A program made the position numbers and the translations under genes. Below the pieces are notes generated by a model. It had not been told where the DNA came from. It made no database searches and was given only the letters and a program-made list of their open reading frames with translations. A stretch of DNA of 64,000 nt from an uncultured Clostridiaceae bacterium (GTDB lineage Bacteria; Bacillota; Clostridia; Clostridiales; Clostridiaceae): contig CAMJGD010000001.1 of assembly GCA_946405135.1 (NCBI GenBank), forward strand, positions 1-64,000, given 5' to 3'. Shown here in pieces: positions 25,077 through 33,568 of this stretch; within the stretch, counting starts at the first letter, position 1, and every line of letters begins with the position of its first letter.

Positions 25077-26270
25077 CTATACTGATCCTTTAAATAAATT
25101 TTTAAAATTAGTTTTCATATTTTCGAATACTCCTGGTTTTCTTATGTCTCTGTCCGAATAAAGTTCAATTTTACCTATAAGCTGATTGCCTGAATAAAAT
25201 TCGCAATAACCAACGGTTTCATCTTTTCTGTATTGATTTTTTTGATTATCTATTATTATTTTTTTAGTTACTTCTTGATCTTTACCCTTTTCTATAGTTA
25301 TAGAAAGATCCTCTCTTGCTTTTGCTATAAAATACTTTTCTTTATGTTTATCCACAAATATTTTCTCTATTTCTGCATCTTTCGTTACTATATTCATGTT
25401 TTGAAATTTTGAAAAACCATGGTTCATAAGCATGCTGGCATCTCTATTTCTTACCTTGTAAGTAGGTGCTCCCATAATTACTGTAAGCATTCTTACTCCA
25501 TCTCTTACTGCAGTAGCAGATATACAGTATTTTGCTTCTTCCGTAAAACCTGTTTTAAGCCCATCACAACCTTTGAAAAATCTTACTAACTTATTATGGT
25601 TTACCAAGGCTATAGGGGTTTTTCTCCCTTCAGATATAGTCTCCATGTATGTTCCTGTATATTTTAATATTGAAGGATGTTTTAAAAGCTCTCTAGACAT
25701 TATAGATATGTCATAAGCAGTAGTTAAATGCCCTTCTCCATTAAGCCCGGTACAATTTTTAAAATTAGTATCTTTCATTCCTAAACTTTTTGCTTTTTCA
25801 TTCATAAGGTTAACAAAGGCATCTTCACTTCCTGCTATGTACTCTGCCATAGCTACAGCAGCATCATTACCTGAGGCTATAGCTATACCCTTTATCAGTT
25901 CTTCTACTGTTCTTATTTCTCCAGTATCAAGAAGCATAGTACTGCCACCCATTTTTTTTGCATTCTCACTTACTGTTACCTTGTCATTTAAATTTATCTT
26001 TCCTCCATCCACAGCTTCCATGGTAAGGAGCATAGTCATTATTTTGGTAACGGAAGCTGGTGCAAACTTTTCATGAGAATTTTTTTCAAATACAATTTTA
26101 CCGCTATTAGCTTCCATAAGGATAGCAGATCTAGCTTCTACATTAATTCCTTCACTACTATCTTTCCCCTTACTTTTATCTTCCTCTGCAAATGCCCATG
26201 TATTAAAAAAAGTTACAATAATACATAGTGAAATAAAAAAACTAAAAATTCTTTTTACTTTAGATTTCAT
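25077..26270 (-). CDS. dacF: D-alanyl-D-alanine carboxypeptidase DacF
   Basis: 397 residues from the ATG at 26270 (GGGAGGAG upstream; the longer ORF starts without a site). Signal peptide about 5-27 ending in WAFA. Active-site motifs: Ser73-x-x-Lys76 in ASVTK, Ser-Gly-Asn in ASGNDAA and Lys-Thr-Gly in LKTGFTEEAK. C-terminal beta domain (about 280-375) and a basic tail. In Bacillus DacF is a forespore PBP5-type enzyme that tunes cortex cross-linking. Here it lies between scpAB and the phosphorylase/xerD/spoIIM group. It is a paralogue of the enzyme at 21347-22471. Confidence 0.9.
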   Translation of the reverse strand: MKSKVKRIFSFFISLCIIVTFFNTWAFAEEDKSKGKDSSEGINVEARSAILMEANSGKIVFEKNSHEKFAPASVTKIMTMLLTMEAVDGGKINLNDKVTVSENAKKMGGSTMLLDTGEIRTVEELIKGIAIASGNDAAVAMAEYIAGSEDAFVNLMNEKAKSLGMKDTNFKNCTGLNGEGHLTTAYDISIMSRELLKHPSILKYTGTYMETISEGRKTPIALVNHNKLVRFFKGCDGLKTGFTEEAKYCISATAVRDGVRMLTVIMGAPTYKVRNRDASMLMNHGFSKFQNMNIVTKDAEIEKIFVDKHKEKYFIAKAREDLSITIEKGKDQEVTKKIIIDNQKNQYRKDETVGYCEFYSGNQLIGKIELYSDRDIRKPGVFENMKTNFKNLFKGSV

Positions 26271-26389
26271 TTTTACTCCTCCCTTCTCTGATTTTATTTT
26301 TTCCAAAATTCTTTATATTATCACAGATATAAAAAAATAGAAGAATAACTTATCAGTATATTTTTCCATGATATTCTTTAATAAAAAAA

Positions 26390-26423
26390 GTTTTCTGATA
26401 TCGCTAACGACATCAAAAAACTT
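26390..26423 (-). terminator. Terminator of the purine nucleoside phosphorylase gene
   Basis: AAGTTTTCTGAT pairs with ATCAAAAAACTT with a single mismatch around a 10-base loop (CGCTAACGAC); the minus strand continues TTTTTTATTAAAG. It lies 23 bases beyond the stop codon at 26446. Confidence 0.65.
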
Positions 26424-26445
26424 AATAAAATACATATTTAATAAT

Positions 26446-27264
26446 TTAAATTCTATTTATTATTTCTTTTACAAGAGTAACAAATTTTTTCATAGCTTTA
26501 TTAGCTGTTTCAACTACCTTTTCATGATCTAAAGGTTCTAAATTATCTGCTAAAGCCATATCTGTTATGCAGGATATACCTAAAACTTTCATAGACATAT
26601 GATTAGCTACTATTACTTCAGGAACTGTAGACATGCCTACCGCATCTCCTCCTAAAATCCTTAACATTCTTAATTCTGCAGGAGTCTCATAATTAGGTCC
26701 TGAAACTGGAACATAGACCCCATTTTGTATTTTTATACCTAAATCCTTAGCTGCTTCATTTGCTAATAATCTAAGTTCTTTATTATAAGCATTTGACATA
26801 TCAGGGAACCTAGGTCCAAACTCTTCATAATTAGGTCCTATAAGAGGATTGTTTCCTATCATATTTATATGATCTGTTATTATCATAAGATCTCCTGGCT
26901 CAAAATCTGGATTCATTCCTCCTGCTGCATTTGTAACTATTATTTTATCTACACCTAAAGATTTAACTACTCTTACAGGGAAGGTAACAAGCTCCATAGC
27001 ATATCCTTCATAATAATGAAATCTTCCATTAAAAGCCATGATCCTTTTCCCCATAAGATCACCTATAATAAGTTCTCCAGCATGTCCTGCTACAGTAGAT
27101 ACTGGGAATTCAGGTATATCAGCATATTTTATAATTACTGGATTTTCAATATCCTTAACTATATCTCCTAGACCAGAACCTAGTATTATAGCTAAGTCAA
27201 TTTTTGAATTGTCAATACTTTTTATGTACTCTTTAGCCTTGTTTACCTTTTCTAGTATATTCAT
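26446..27264 (-). CDS. Purine nucleoside phosphorylase (trimeric, PNP/MTAP family)
   Basis: 272 residues with a TTAGGAGGAG site. Motifs of the trimeric family: ILGSGLGD near 27-34 with the phosphate-binding Ser, TVAGHAGELIIG near 56-67 with the conserved His, NGRFHYYEGY, TNAAGGMNPDFEPGD near 112-126, and GPNYETPAE with catalytic Glu followed by GGDAVGMSTVPE. It cleaves inosine or guanosine with phosphate. In Bacillus a phosphorylase gene also lies next to xerD and dacF, so this is the pupG equivalent in a conserved order. Confidence 0.92.
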   Translation of the reverse strand: MNILEKVNKAKEYIKSIDNSKIDLAIILGSGLGDIVKDIENPVIIKYADIPEFPVSTVAGHAGELIIGDLMGKRIMAFNGRFHYYEGYAMELVTFPVRVVKSLGVDKIIVTNAAGGMNPDFEPGDLMIITDHINMIGNNPLIGPNYEEFGPRFPDMSNAYNKELRLLANEAAKDLGIKIQNGVYVPVSGPNYETPAELRMLRILGGDAVGMSTVPEVIVANHMSMKVLGISCITDMALADNLEPLDHEKVVETANKAMKKFVTLVKEIINRI

Positions 27265-27309
27265 TTTATCTCCTCCTAAAGTTATAATACTAATTTAAGT
27301 TACATTATA

Positions 27310-28188
27310 TTATGCCCTGGGATGGGCTTTTTTATAGACTTCTGAAAGCTTATTCTTTTTAGTAATATCAAAATAAACTTGAGTAGCTGTCACATCTACA
27401 TGTCCTAAAAGTTCTTGTACTGATTTAATATCTGCTCCATTCTGTAATAAATGTACTGCAAAAGAATGCCTAAAAGTATATAAGTTTATATCCTTTTCAA
27501 TGCCAGCATCTTTAACATACTGTTTTACAATCTTCCAAAAACCCTGCCTTGTCATCTTTTTTCCTCTAGAATTTAAAAATAAGAGTGTACTATCTACATT
27601 CATATAAGAGTTTCTAACATGTAAGTATTCTTCTATATATTTTATAGCTACACTGCCTAAAGGAATTATTCTTTCTTTATTCTTACTTCCTTTGCACCTT
27701 ATATAAGCCATGTCTAAGTTAATATCAAAAACATTTAAATTTATTAATTCTGAAACCTTTATCCCTGTAGCATACATAAGTTCTAACATTGCTCTATCTC
27801 TTATTCCTTTATGAGTATTTATATCTGGTAAAGATAATACTTTGTCCACCTCTTCAATAGTTAAAACTTCAGGCATATTTCTCTTTACTCTAGGTAATTC
27901 GTAATCTATTACTGGAGAATCTTTTATAAAATCATTTTTATTTAAAAATTTATAAAAATTTCTTAAGGTTACTATATTTCTATTTATTGAAGAATTAGCC
28001 ATTGATTCATTGATAAGACTTTGTACATAACACATTACAGTAATATCATCTACCATAGCAAAACTTTCATTTCTTTCCATTATAAAATTTTTAAATTTAT
28101 TTATATCTCTCTGGTATGCTTCTACAGTATTTTTACTTAAATTTTTATTTTTTATAAAATTCAAATATTTTTCTATAAGCTCGTCCAT
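27310..28188 (-). CDS. xerD: XerD-type tyrosine recombinase with Arg-to-Lys change
   Basis: 292 residues with an AAATAGGAG site; gene order phosphorylase-xerD-spoIIM is the usual firmicute locus. The SAM-like N-terminal domain is at about 3-85 and the catalytic domain at about 108-285. The box II GHVDVTATQVY contains the tyrosine nucleophile, and the FRHSFAVHLL arginine is present. Two catalytic positions deviate: the first arginine, normally in TGLRVSEL, is Lys144 (codon AAG) in ATGIKVSEL, and the His of HxxR is Tyr. Either this subgroup tolerates these changes or activity is reduced. Expected role: resolving chromosome dimers with XerC at dif, or with itself. Confidence 0.85.
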   Translation of the reverse strand: MDELIEKYLNFIKNKNLSKNTVEAYQRDINKFKNFIMERNESFAMVDDITVMCYVQSLINESMANSSINRNIVTLRNFYKFLNKNDFIKDSPVIDYELPRVKRNMPEVLTIEEVDKVLSLPDINTHKGIRDRAMLELMYATGIKVSELINLNVFDINLDMAYIRCKGSKNKERIIPLGSVAIKYIEEYLHVRNSYMNVDSTLLFLNSRGKKMTRQGFWKIVKQYVKDAGIEKDINLYTFRHSFAVHLLQNGADIKSVQELLGHVDVTATQVYFDITKKNKLSEVYKKAHPRA

Positions 28189-28298
28189 AGCAATTCTCCT
28201 ATTTAAATAATTACTAATAAAGTAAGGTGGACTTACTTTATTCTACATTAATATGAAAAATCCTTTAAATAAAACATAAATTTTAAATATAATTTATT

Positions 28299-28931
28299 TT
28301 ATGTTAATATATGTTTTATCATAGATGGTGTTATATAACCTTCTACCAGCACTCCTAACATAGCTATGCAAATCATAAACAGAAAAAAAGCTAAATAAGC
28401 TTTATTTTCTACCAAGTTATTTTGTGTAAAACCATGTTTATCAATATGTCCTTTAATTTTTTTTAATGACGTGTCCATAGCTATAGCAGAACAGATTACT
28501 ATACAGGGAACATAAAATATATTTTGAGGAATGATACTTATTAACCCTAAAATTGCTCCCTTAGCACCCATAGTGCTTATAATAAATGAAAAAGAAAATC
28601 CAATGGTAAATCCTTTTATCATATCTATAAAAAGTATCACAGGTAAACCTACCATAGTAAATCCCAATAAAAATATAATAATAAGCATTGGAATATTATT
28701 TTTTATAGTTTGAATCATTATAATTTTGTTATTAATAGGCTTTTCACCTAAAGTTTTTACAAAATTCATAAAGTAAGATGAAAGGTCTCCTCTATTATTA
28801 GTATTCATATACTTTACAGCATATATTCCTAAAACTATCCCCGTACATAAGAAAAGAATACTCATAATGTAAACCCATATATTTTCTTGTATGTGCCTTA
28901 ATAAATTGTAGAATAAACCCTTATTTGTCAT
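28299..28931 (-). CDS. spoIIM: Stage II sporulation protein M
   Basis: 210 residues from the ATG at 28931, preceded by AAAGGAGG; 14 extra codons upstream lack a site. Five hydrophobic helices, the first at about 19-41, with the family pattern VLFLCTGIVLGIYAVKYM-like start and GFTMVGLPVILFIDMIKGFTIGF in the middle. SpoIIM joins SpoIID and SpoIIP in the machine that removes septal peptidoglycan and drives engulfment of the forespore. Between xerD and the nudix gene, on the same strand as both. Confidence 0.92.
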   Translation of the reverse strand: MTNKGLFYNLLRHIQENIWVYIMSILFLCTGIVLGIYAVKYMNTNNRGDLSSYFMNFVKTLGEKPINNKIIMIQTIKNNIPMLIIIFLLGFTMVGLPVILFIDMIKGFTIGFSFSFIISTMGAKGAILGLISIIPQNIFYVPCIVICSAIAMDTSLKKIKGHIDKHGFTQNNLVENKAYLAFFLFMICIAMLGVLVEGYITPSMIKHILT

Positions 28932-29020
28932 TATACTTCCTCCTTTTGTTTCTATAAAATTTAAAAGTACCATTTACTAATATTAATATTTATGATTGAA
29001 AGAGGAAGTATATTCTAATT

Positions 29021-29539
29021 TTATTCTAATATTAAAGCAGCTAATGTCTTTGAATCCACTATTTCTCCAGATTTAATCATAGCTTTTAATTTTTCTTTTT
29101 TTATTTCTCTAACATTTATAAATTCATCTTCGTCTCCACCTATTTTACCTTTGTAAAGTTCTTCTGCTTTATAAATGTATATATACTCATCAGTAAATCC
29201 TGGAGTTGTAGCTATTTTACCTAAATAAGTAAACTTTCCAGCTCTATAACCAGTTTCTTCTTCTAATTCTCTTTTGCCGCAACTTTCAGTATCCTCACCT
29301 TTTTCTATCTTTCCTGCAGGAATTTCTAAAAATACTTTGTCAAAAGGCTTTCTAAATTGTTCTACTATTAATATAGTATCCTCATCTTTATATGCTAACA
29401 CTGCTACTCCACCAGGATGTCTTACTATATCTCTTGAGGTTTGCCTCTTATTTGGAAGCTCTACAGTTTGATTTACTACATTTATAAATTTACCTTCATA
29501 TACCAACTTTTCATCTATAGTCTTTTCATAAAAATTCAT
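29021..29539 (-). CDS. nudF: Nudix hydrolase, ADP-ribose pyrophosphatase type
   Basis: 172 residues. The Nudix box G-x5-E-x7-R-E-x2-E-E-x-G is complete (GKIEKGEDTESCGKREL, then EEETGY, at about 76-98). The preceding segment VLAYKDEDTILIVEQFRKP and following TPGFTDEY identify the ADP-ribose pyrophosphatase subgroup, which cleaves ADP-ribose to AMP and ribose 5-phosphate. An AGAAAGGA site precedes the ATG. First gene of the run toward spoIIM and xerD. Confidence 0.88.
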   Translation of the reverse strand: MNFYEKTIDEKLVYEGKFINVVNQTVELPNKRQTSRDIVRHPGGVAVLAYKDEDTILIVEQFRKPFDKVFLEIPAGKIEKGEDTESCGKRELEEETGYRAGKFTYLGKIATTPGFTDEYIYIYKAEELYKGKIGGDEDEFINVREIKKEKLKAMIKSGEIVDSKTLAALILE

Positions 29540-29586
29540 ATATATCAGTCCTTTCTATGAGTAAATATTACCATTATAAACAAAAT

Positions 29587-29610
29587 AAACCTCTTTACTA
29601 GAGGTTTGTT
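29587..29610. terminator. Terminator between the beta-propeller pair and the nudix gene
   Basis: AAACCTCT (29587-29594) pairs with AGAGGTTT (29600-29607) around TTACT; T-rich on both strands. It lies downstream of the minus-strand gene ending at 29719. Confidence 0.65.
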
Positions 29611-29718
29611 TTGTTTTATCTATATTTAATTATACACTAACTTCTATGCATATATCAATAAATCTATAATACAGCTAAGATTCATTTCACACTTTAAAAA
29701 TTTTATATTAATTAAGAA

Positions 29719-30855
29719 CTAATAGTTTGCTTTATAATTATAAGGTATCATTTTATCATAATGATCCTTTTCAGAATAACCTTTTAGTTTAGTAATATCA
29801 GATCCTTCTGTAAGGAAAAGATGCCATCGCATTTTTTTATCCATAGCAGAATAATATATTTTGTAAATTCCATCTATCTTTAATATAGAACTCCTATATA
29901 TCATTTTATTATCTAGTCTATATTCTTCTTTAGATGGAGAAATAATCTTTATAGGCTTTTCAAAATCTATGCCATTTTTAGACTTTGAATAGTATAATTC
30001 CTGATTATTATCTTTAAACTTCCCTTTAGCATAAGCACAAAATATAATTTCATATCCTAAATCAGTCTTTATTATATCTTGATGCCATGGATTATATCCC
30101 GGTAATTTAATATTTACAAGTTTAGCATCTGTCCATGACTTACCATCATTGCTTTCTCTGTATTTCATATCTCCATTATAGTTTGTAAACCAAAGTTTAT
30201 ACTTACTTCCTTCATGGATTATTACTGGACTTAAATAGTTGTTTTTGTCATTAAATACAAGTTCTGGTTTAGACCATTTTATACCATCCTTAGATTTAAT
30301 TCTATATATCATATTTATACTGTTATTTGTATCATTTCCTTTTTCTTTTGCTGGATTATATCTATACCATAATTCCATTATATTATCTTTCATAACTAAA
30401 TGAGGATCTGAATAATGTCCTCCTCTAGCAACATCTTTTGGAATTCCCGTTAATGGATTTTTAAGTTCTTTAGGCTTTGTCCAGCTATAACCATCCTCTG
30501 AAACGACTATAGAAGGATTTTCATAATCATCATTTGAATAAGGGTATGGTGTAAATACCATCCAATATTTCCATCCATGCCATGGTTTATTAAAATACAA
30601 GACTTTCGGATGAGTAAGCTGATTTTTACCATCATAAGTTCTTATATAAAGAGCATCCCTTGAATTAACTTCATCTTTTGAAATAATAATATTATCCTGC
30701 TTTAAATTATTTTTTTGAACTTCTTCAGCACTAACAACTCTTTCACTTTGATTTTTATTAATTTTCATTTTGGAATTATACCTTATGCTTATTAGATATC
30801 CACAAGAAAAAATAAATATAAATACAAGCACTATGGAACGAAATATTTTTTTCAA
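29719..30855 (-). CDS. Exported five-bladed beta-propeller protein, copy 2
   Basis: 378 residues from a TTG with GGAGGTAATAAT upstream. An N-terminal hydrophobic helix (about 5-24) anchors or exports it. Residues about 70-370 form repeated blades, each with a K-x-W or S-W segment followed by P-x-x-V-x-x (for example GYSWTKPKEL, GIKWSKPELV, GKSWTDAKLV). The fold recalls glycosidases of the GH32/GH43/GH62/GH68 clan. Candidate catalytic acids lie in SDPHLV and NPWHQDI, but substrate and activity are unknown. It is about three-quarters identical to the neighbour at 30921-32219, from which it lacks the long charged linker. Confidence 0.65.
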   Translation of the reverse strand: MKKIFRSIVLVFIFIFSCGYLISIRYNSKMKINKNQSERVVSAEEVQKNNLKQDNIIISKDEVNSRDALYIRTYDGKNQLTHPKVLYFNKPWHGWKYWMVFTPYPYSNDDYENPSIVVSEDGYSWTKPKELKNPLTGIPKDVARGGHYSDPHLVMKDNIMELWYRYNPAKEKGNDTNNSINMIYRIKSKDGIKWSKPELVFNDKNNYLSPVIIHEGSKYKLWFTNYNGDMKYRESNDGKSWTDAKLVNIKLPGYNPWHQDIIKTDLGYEIIFCAYAKGKFKDNNQELYYSKSKNGIDFEKPIKIISPSKEEYRLDNKMIYRSSILKIDGIYKIYYSAMDKKMRWHLFLTEGSDITKLKGYSEKDHYDKMIPYNYKANY

Positions 30856-30920
30856 ATTATTACCTCCAAATTATGCTAAGATTCTTATTATAATTTTACA
30901 TATTTATAGCACTTATATTT

Positions 30921-32219
30921 TTAGAATCCTTTTAATTTGTTTAAATCACTGCCTTCTGTAAGAAATACATGCCATCTAGTCTTTCTGTCCATAGCTGAAT
31001 AGTATATTTTATACACTCCATCTACTTTTAATATAGAACTTCTATATATCATTTTATTATCCAGTTTATTATCATCCTTTGATGGTGAAAGTATTTTCAT
31101 TGGTTTTTCAAAATCTATACCATTTTTAGATCTTGCATAATATAACTGTTGAATATTTTGATTAAATTTTCCTTTTGGATAAGCGCAAAATACCAACTCA
31201 TATCCTAAATCAGTTTTTATAATATCTTGATGCCATGGATTATATCCTGGTAGTTCAATATTTACAAGTTTAGCATCTGTCCATGACTTACCATCACTGC
31301 TTTCTCTGTATTTCATATCCCCACTATAATTTGTAAACCAAGTTTTATATTTGTTTTCTTCATAAATTATTACTGGACTTAAATAGGTGTTTTTGTCATT
31401 AAATACAAGTTCCGGTTTAGACCAATTTACACCATCCTTAGATTTTACTCTAAAAATCATATTAATACCATTATTAGATCCACTACCTTTTTCTCTTGCT
31501 GGATTATATCTATACCAAAGTTCCATGCTGCTGCCATTAGTTAATATATGAGGATCTGAATAGTGACCGCCTCTATCTACATCTTTAGGCACACCAGTTA
31601 ATGGATTTTTAAGTCCTTTAGGAGTTACCCAGTCATAACCATTTTGTGAAACTACTATAGATGGGTTTTCATAATCATCATTTCCAAAAGGATAAGGTGT
31701 AAAAGCCATCCAATATTTCCAGCCATTCCAACCACTTTTAAAATGTAAAACTTTAGGATGAGTTAACTGACTGCTTCCATCATAAGTTCTGATCTTTAAA
31801 GGTGCTAACCCATTGGATGAAATTATTACTGGTTTATCTTTATTGTCAACAGGTTTACTTTTATTATCCTTTTTGTCACTATTAGATTTTTTATCTTCTG
31901 TTTTGCTCCTTTGTACCTCTTTTTTATCTTTATGCTTTATACTTTCATCTTTTGAATTGGTTTTATTGTTAGATTTACTTTGCTCATTATTATCTTCTTC
32001 TTTTTTCTGTTCCTTTTTCTTTTCTTCATCTTTAGACTTTGTATTTAATAAAATATTTGAATCTAAAACAGTATCTTTATTAGTTTTTACCTCAACATTA
32101 CCCTTATTATCTGCCACCATAACTTTATTACGATTTTTTTTATAATTTGAAAAAAATAAGTAACTTGAAGTAACTCCCAAACATACTACAAGGAAAGCTG
32201 AAATAAACGTCCTTTTCAA
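30921..32219 (-). CDS. Exported five-bladed beta-propeller protein, copy 1 with charged linker
   Basis: 432 residues from a TTG with GGGGGTAATAAA upstream. Signal or anchor helix at about 5-24. Residues about 60-132 are a low-complexity stretch of Lys, Asp, Ser, Asn and Glu that could span the cell wall. The beta-propeller follows (about 135-430) with the same blade motifs as copy 2 (GYDWVTPKGL, GVNWSKPELV, GKSWTDAKLV) and the shared GGHYSDPH and YNPWHQDIIKTDLGYE segments. Tandem duplication: the genes are 65 bases apart on one strand and probably co-transcribed. Confidence 0.65.
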   Translation of the reverse strand: MKRTFISAFLVVCLGVTSSYLFFSNYKKNRNKVMVADNKGNVEVKTNKDTVLDSNILLNTKSKDEEKKKEQKKEEDNNEQSKSNNKTNSKDESIKHKDKKEVQRSKTEDKKSNSDKKDNKSKPVDNKDKPVIISSNGLAPLKIRTYDGSSQLTHPKVLHFKSGWNGWKYWMAFTPYPFGNDDYENPSIVVSQNGYDWVTPKGLKNPLTGVPKDVDRGGHYSDPHILTNGSSMELWYRYNPAREKGSGSNNGINMIFRVKSKDGVNWSKPELVFNDKNTYLSPVIIYEENKYKTWFTNYSGDMKYRESSDGKSWTDAKLVNIELPGYNPWHQDIIKTDLGYELVFCAYPKGKFNQNIQQLYYARSKNGIDFEKPMKILSPSKDDNKLDNKMIYRSSILKVDGVYKIYYSAMDRKTRWHVFLTEGSDLNKLKGF

Positions 32220-32389
32220 TTTATTACCCCCAAACTAACTTTATATAATCATTATTACATTTGATTTTATCATTTACATAAAATATGGTATCACAGTAAT
32301 GAGGGTAAATTGTTACAAAATGATTTCAAACTGTATAAAATATTATTACAAATTATTATAAATATTATATTTTTAATTTTTGAAAAAAC

Positions 32390-32443
32390 AAAAACACTTT
32401 CATTTTTCCTAAATAAACATTAATAAAAAGTGAAAGTGTTTTA
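32390..32443 (-). terminator. Terminator downstream of the Lys/Ser-rich membrane protein gene
   Basis: AAAACACTTTCA (32390-32401) pairs with TGAAAGTGTTTT (32431-32442) with an AT-rich loop; the minus strand continues in T-rich DNA. It follows the gene ending at 32474. Confidence 0.6.
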
Positions 32444-32473
32444 CATTAATTTTAAAATAAATTTATAGACTAT

Positions 32474-33139
32474 TTAAGGTTTGCATACTTTACATGGTTC
32501 ATATCCTAATTTTTTAGCTTCCTCCAAAGATATTTGCTTAGTTTTTCCTTTTAATGTTCTGCAGCCATCTCTATGATATTTTTTACCTTGTCCAGCAATA
32601 GTCACGGTATTTTTCTCTGTACTCTCTTTTGCTGACTTAAATTCCTTTTTAACTTTATCGGTCTGATTTGTGTTTTCAGATTTACTAGAATCCTCTTTTT
32701 TACTAGTTTGCTTTTGAGTAGTAGTTTTTGTAGCTTTACTGCTTTCTTCTGCCTTTTTAGATACTTCTGTTTGTTCTTTCTTATTATTGGTATCAGATGC
32801 TATTAACTTGCTGTTATCTTTATCATTAACAGTATTAGATGTTTTATTATTACTGTTATTAATAGTATCATTATTATTACTATCTTTTTCTTTTTCATTT
32901 ATATTATCTTTTTCATTACTGCTCAATATTTCCTGAGAAGTTTCAGTCTCATGGCTACTATTCACTTGTTTTGATTCGTTAGGTGACATACCAACACCTA
33001 TAAAAAATACAACTAAACTCACAAACATTGCTATTATTGATTTTTTAAAGTTTTTTCTTTCCTTAAAAAATGTAATGACACTATAAATTAGAAACACTAT
33101 AAATCCTAATAAACCTGTTATTCCTAGATACATACCCAT
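32474..33139 (-). CDS. Membrane protein with charged linker and Cys-rich Ada-like tail
   Basis: 221 residues. Two hydrophobic helices (about 5-23 and 33-52) are followed by about 120 residues of Ser, Asn, Lys, Thr and Glu. The last 35 residues form a compact motif H-x2-G-C ... PCKVCKP (YHRDGCRTLKG, then EAKKLGYEPCKVC), like the small metal-binding tail attached to many exported clostridial nucleases and competence-type proteins. The Cys and His probably bind zinc. Function unknown. A run of G residues (GGGGGGG) acts as ribosome site before the ATG. Confidence 0.6.
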   Translation of the reverse strand: MGMYLGITGLLGFIVFLIYSVITFFKERKNFKKSIIAMFVSLVVFFIGVGMSPNESKQVNSSHETETSQEILSSNEKDNINEKEKDSNNNDTINNSNNKTSNTVNDKDNSKLIASDTNNKKEQTEVSKKAEESSKATKTTTQKQTSKKEDSSKSENTNQTDKVKKEFKSAKESTEKNTVTIAGQGKKYHRDGCRTLKGKTKQISLEEAKKLGYEPCKVCKP

Positions 33140-33225
33140 GATACATACCCCCCCTATAAGAATATATTAACTCTTAAGTATAATATTGTCTACCATTATC
33201 AGATTTTTTAAATCCCAAACAAAAC

Positions 33226-33276
33226 AAAAGACACCTCATGTCAAAATTGTAAGATCTCGATACAAGAGTGTCTTTT
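33226..33276 (-). terminator. Probable native spo0A terminator, now 10 kb from spo0A
   Basis: AAAAGACAC (33226-33234) pairs with GTGTCTTTT (33268-33276) around a long loop; the minus strand continues TTGTTTTGTTTG. It sits 75 bases beyond the duplicated spo0A tail (stop at 33351-33353), where a spo0A terminator would be in a genome without element B. Confidence 0.6.
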
Positions 33277-33350
33277 AGAATTTAATATATTTGTTGATCC
33301 AAAAAGTTATTAATTTGTTTATATTTATCTTTACTGTTTATTTTACCATT

Positions 33351-33485
33351 CTAGCTAACTTTATTCTTTAATCTAAGCTTGTCTGCTACCATAGCAATAA
33401 ATTCAGAATTTGTTGGCTTGCCTGTTACAGCAACCAAACTGCTAACACTAGCAAAACAGCCATTTTGCAACATTTTTTCAGTCAT
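33351..33485 (-). pseudogene. Duplicated 3' end of spo0A, fused to a short element-B ORF
   Basis: Positions 33351-33420 encode [20 protein letters not shown] and KVS then TAG, the same residues as the end of Spo0A at 43242-43311. The DNA differs at several silent positions, so this is a diverged second copy rather than an assembly repeat. Upstream, element sequence supplies an ATG at 33485 in the same frame, giving a 44-residue chimera; it has only a distant GGAGAG site and is unlikely to matter. This tail is the original chromosomal end of spo0A if element B inserted here. Confidence 0.8.
33378..33419. other. Attachment junction of element B (distal to spo0A)
   Basis: Two blocks, 18 bases (33378-33395) and 23 bases (33397-33419), are identical to 43269-43286 and 43288-43310, separated by one mismatch. 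Recombination anywhere within these blocks leaves the Spo0A protein sequence unchanged. A 12-base palindrome TGTAGGCCTACA at 33511-33522, just inside the element, may be an arm-type binding site. Confidence 0.75.
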
Positions 33486-33568
33486 TTCTATTCACTTCTC
33501 TCCTACAGTTTGTAGGCCTACAGAAAATATATTTGTTGGTATAATAATATATTAGCAGATTGAAAAAG

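Noticed and set aside
31813-32145. Plus-strand ORF rich in Leu and Ser opposite the charged linker
   Set aside because: It is the antisense shadow of the Lys/Asp/Ser-rich linker of the beta-propeller gene.
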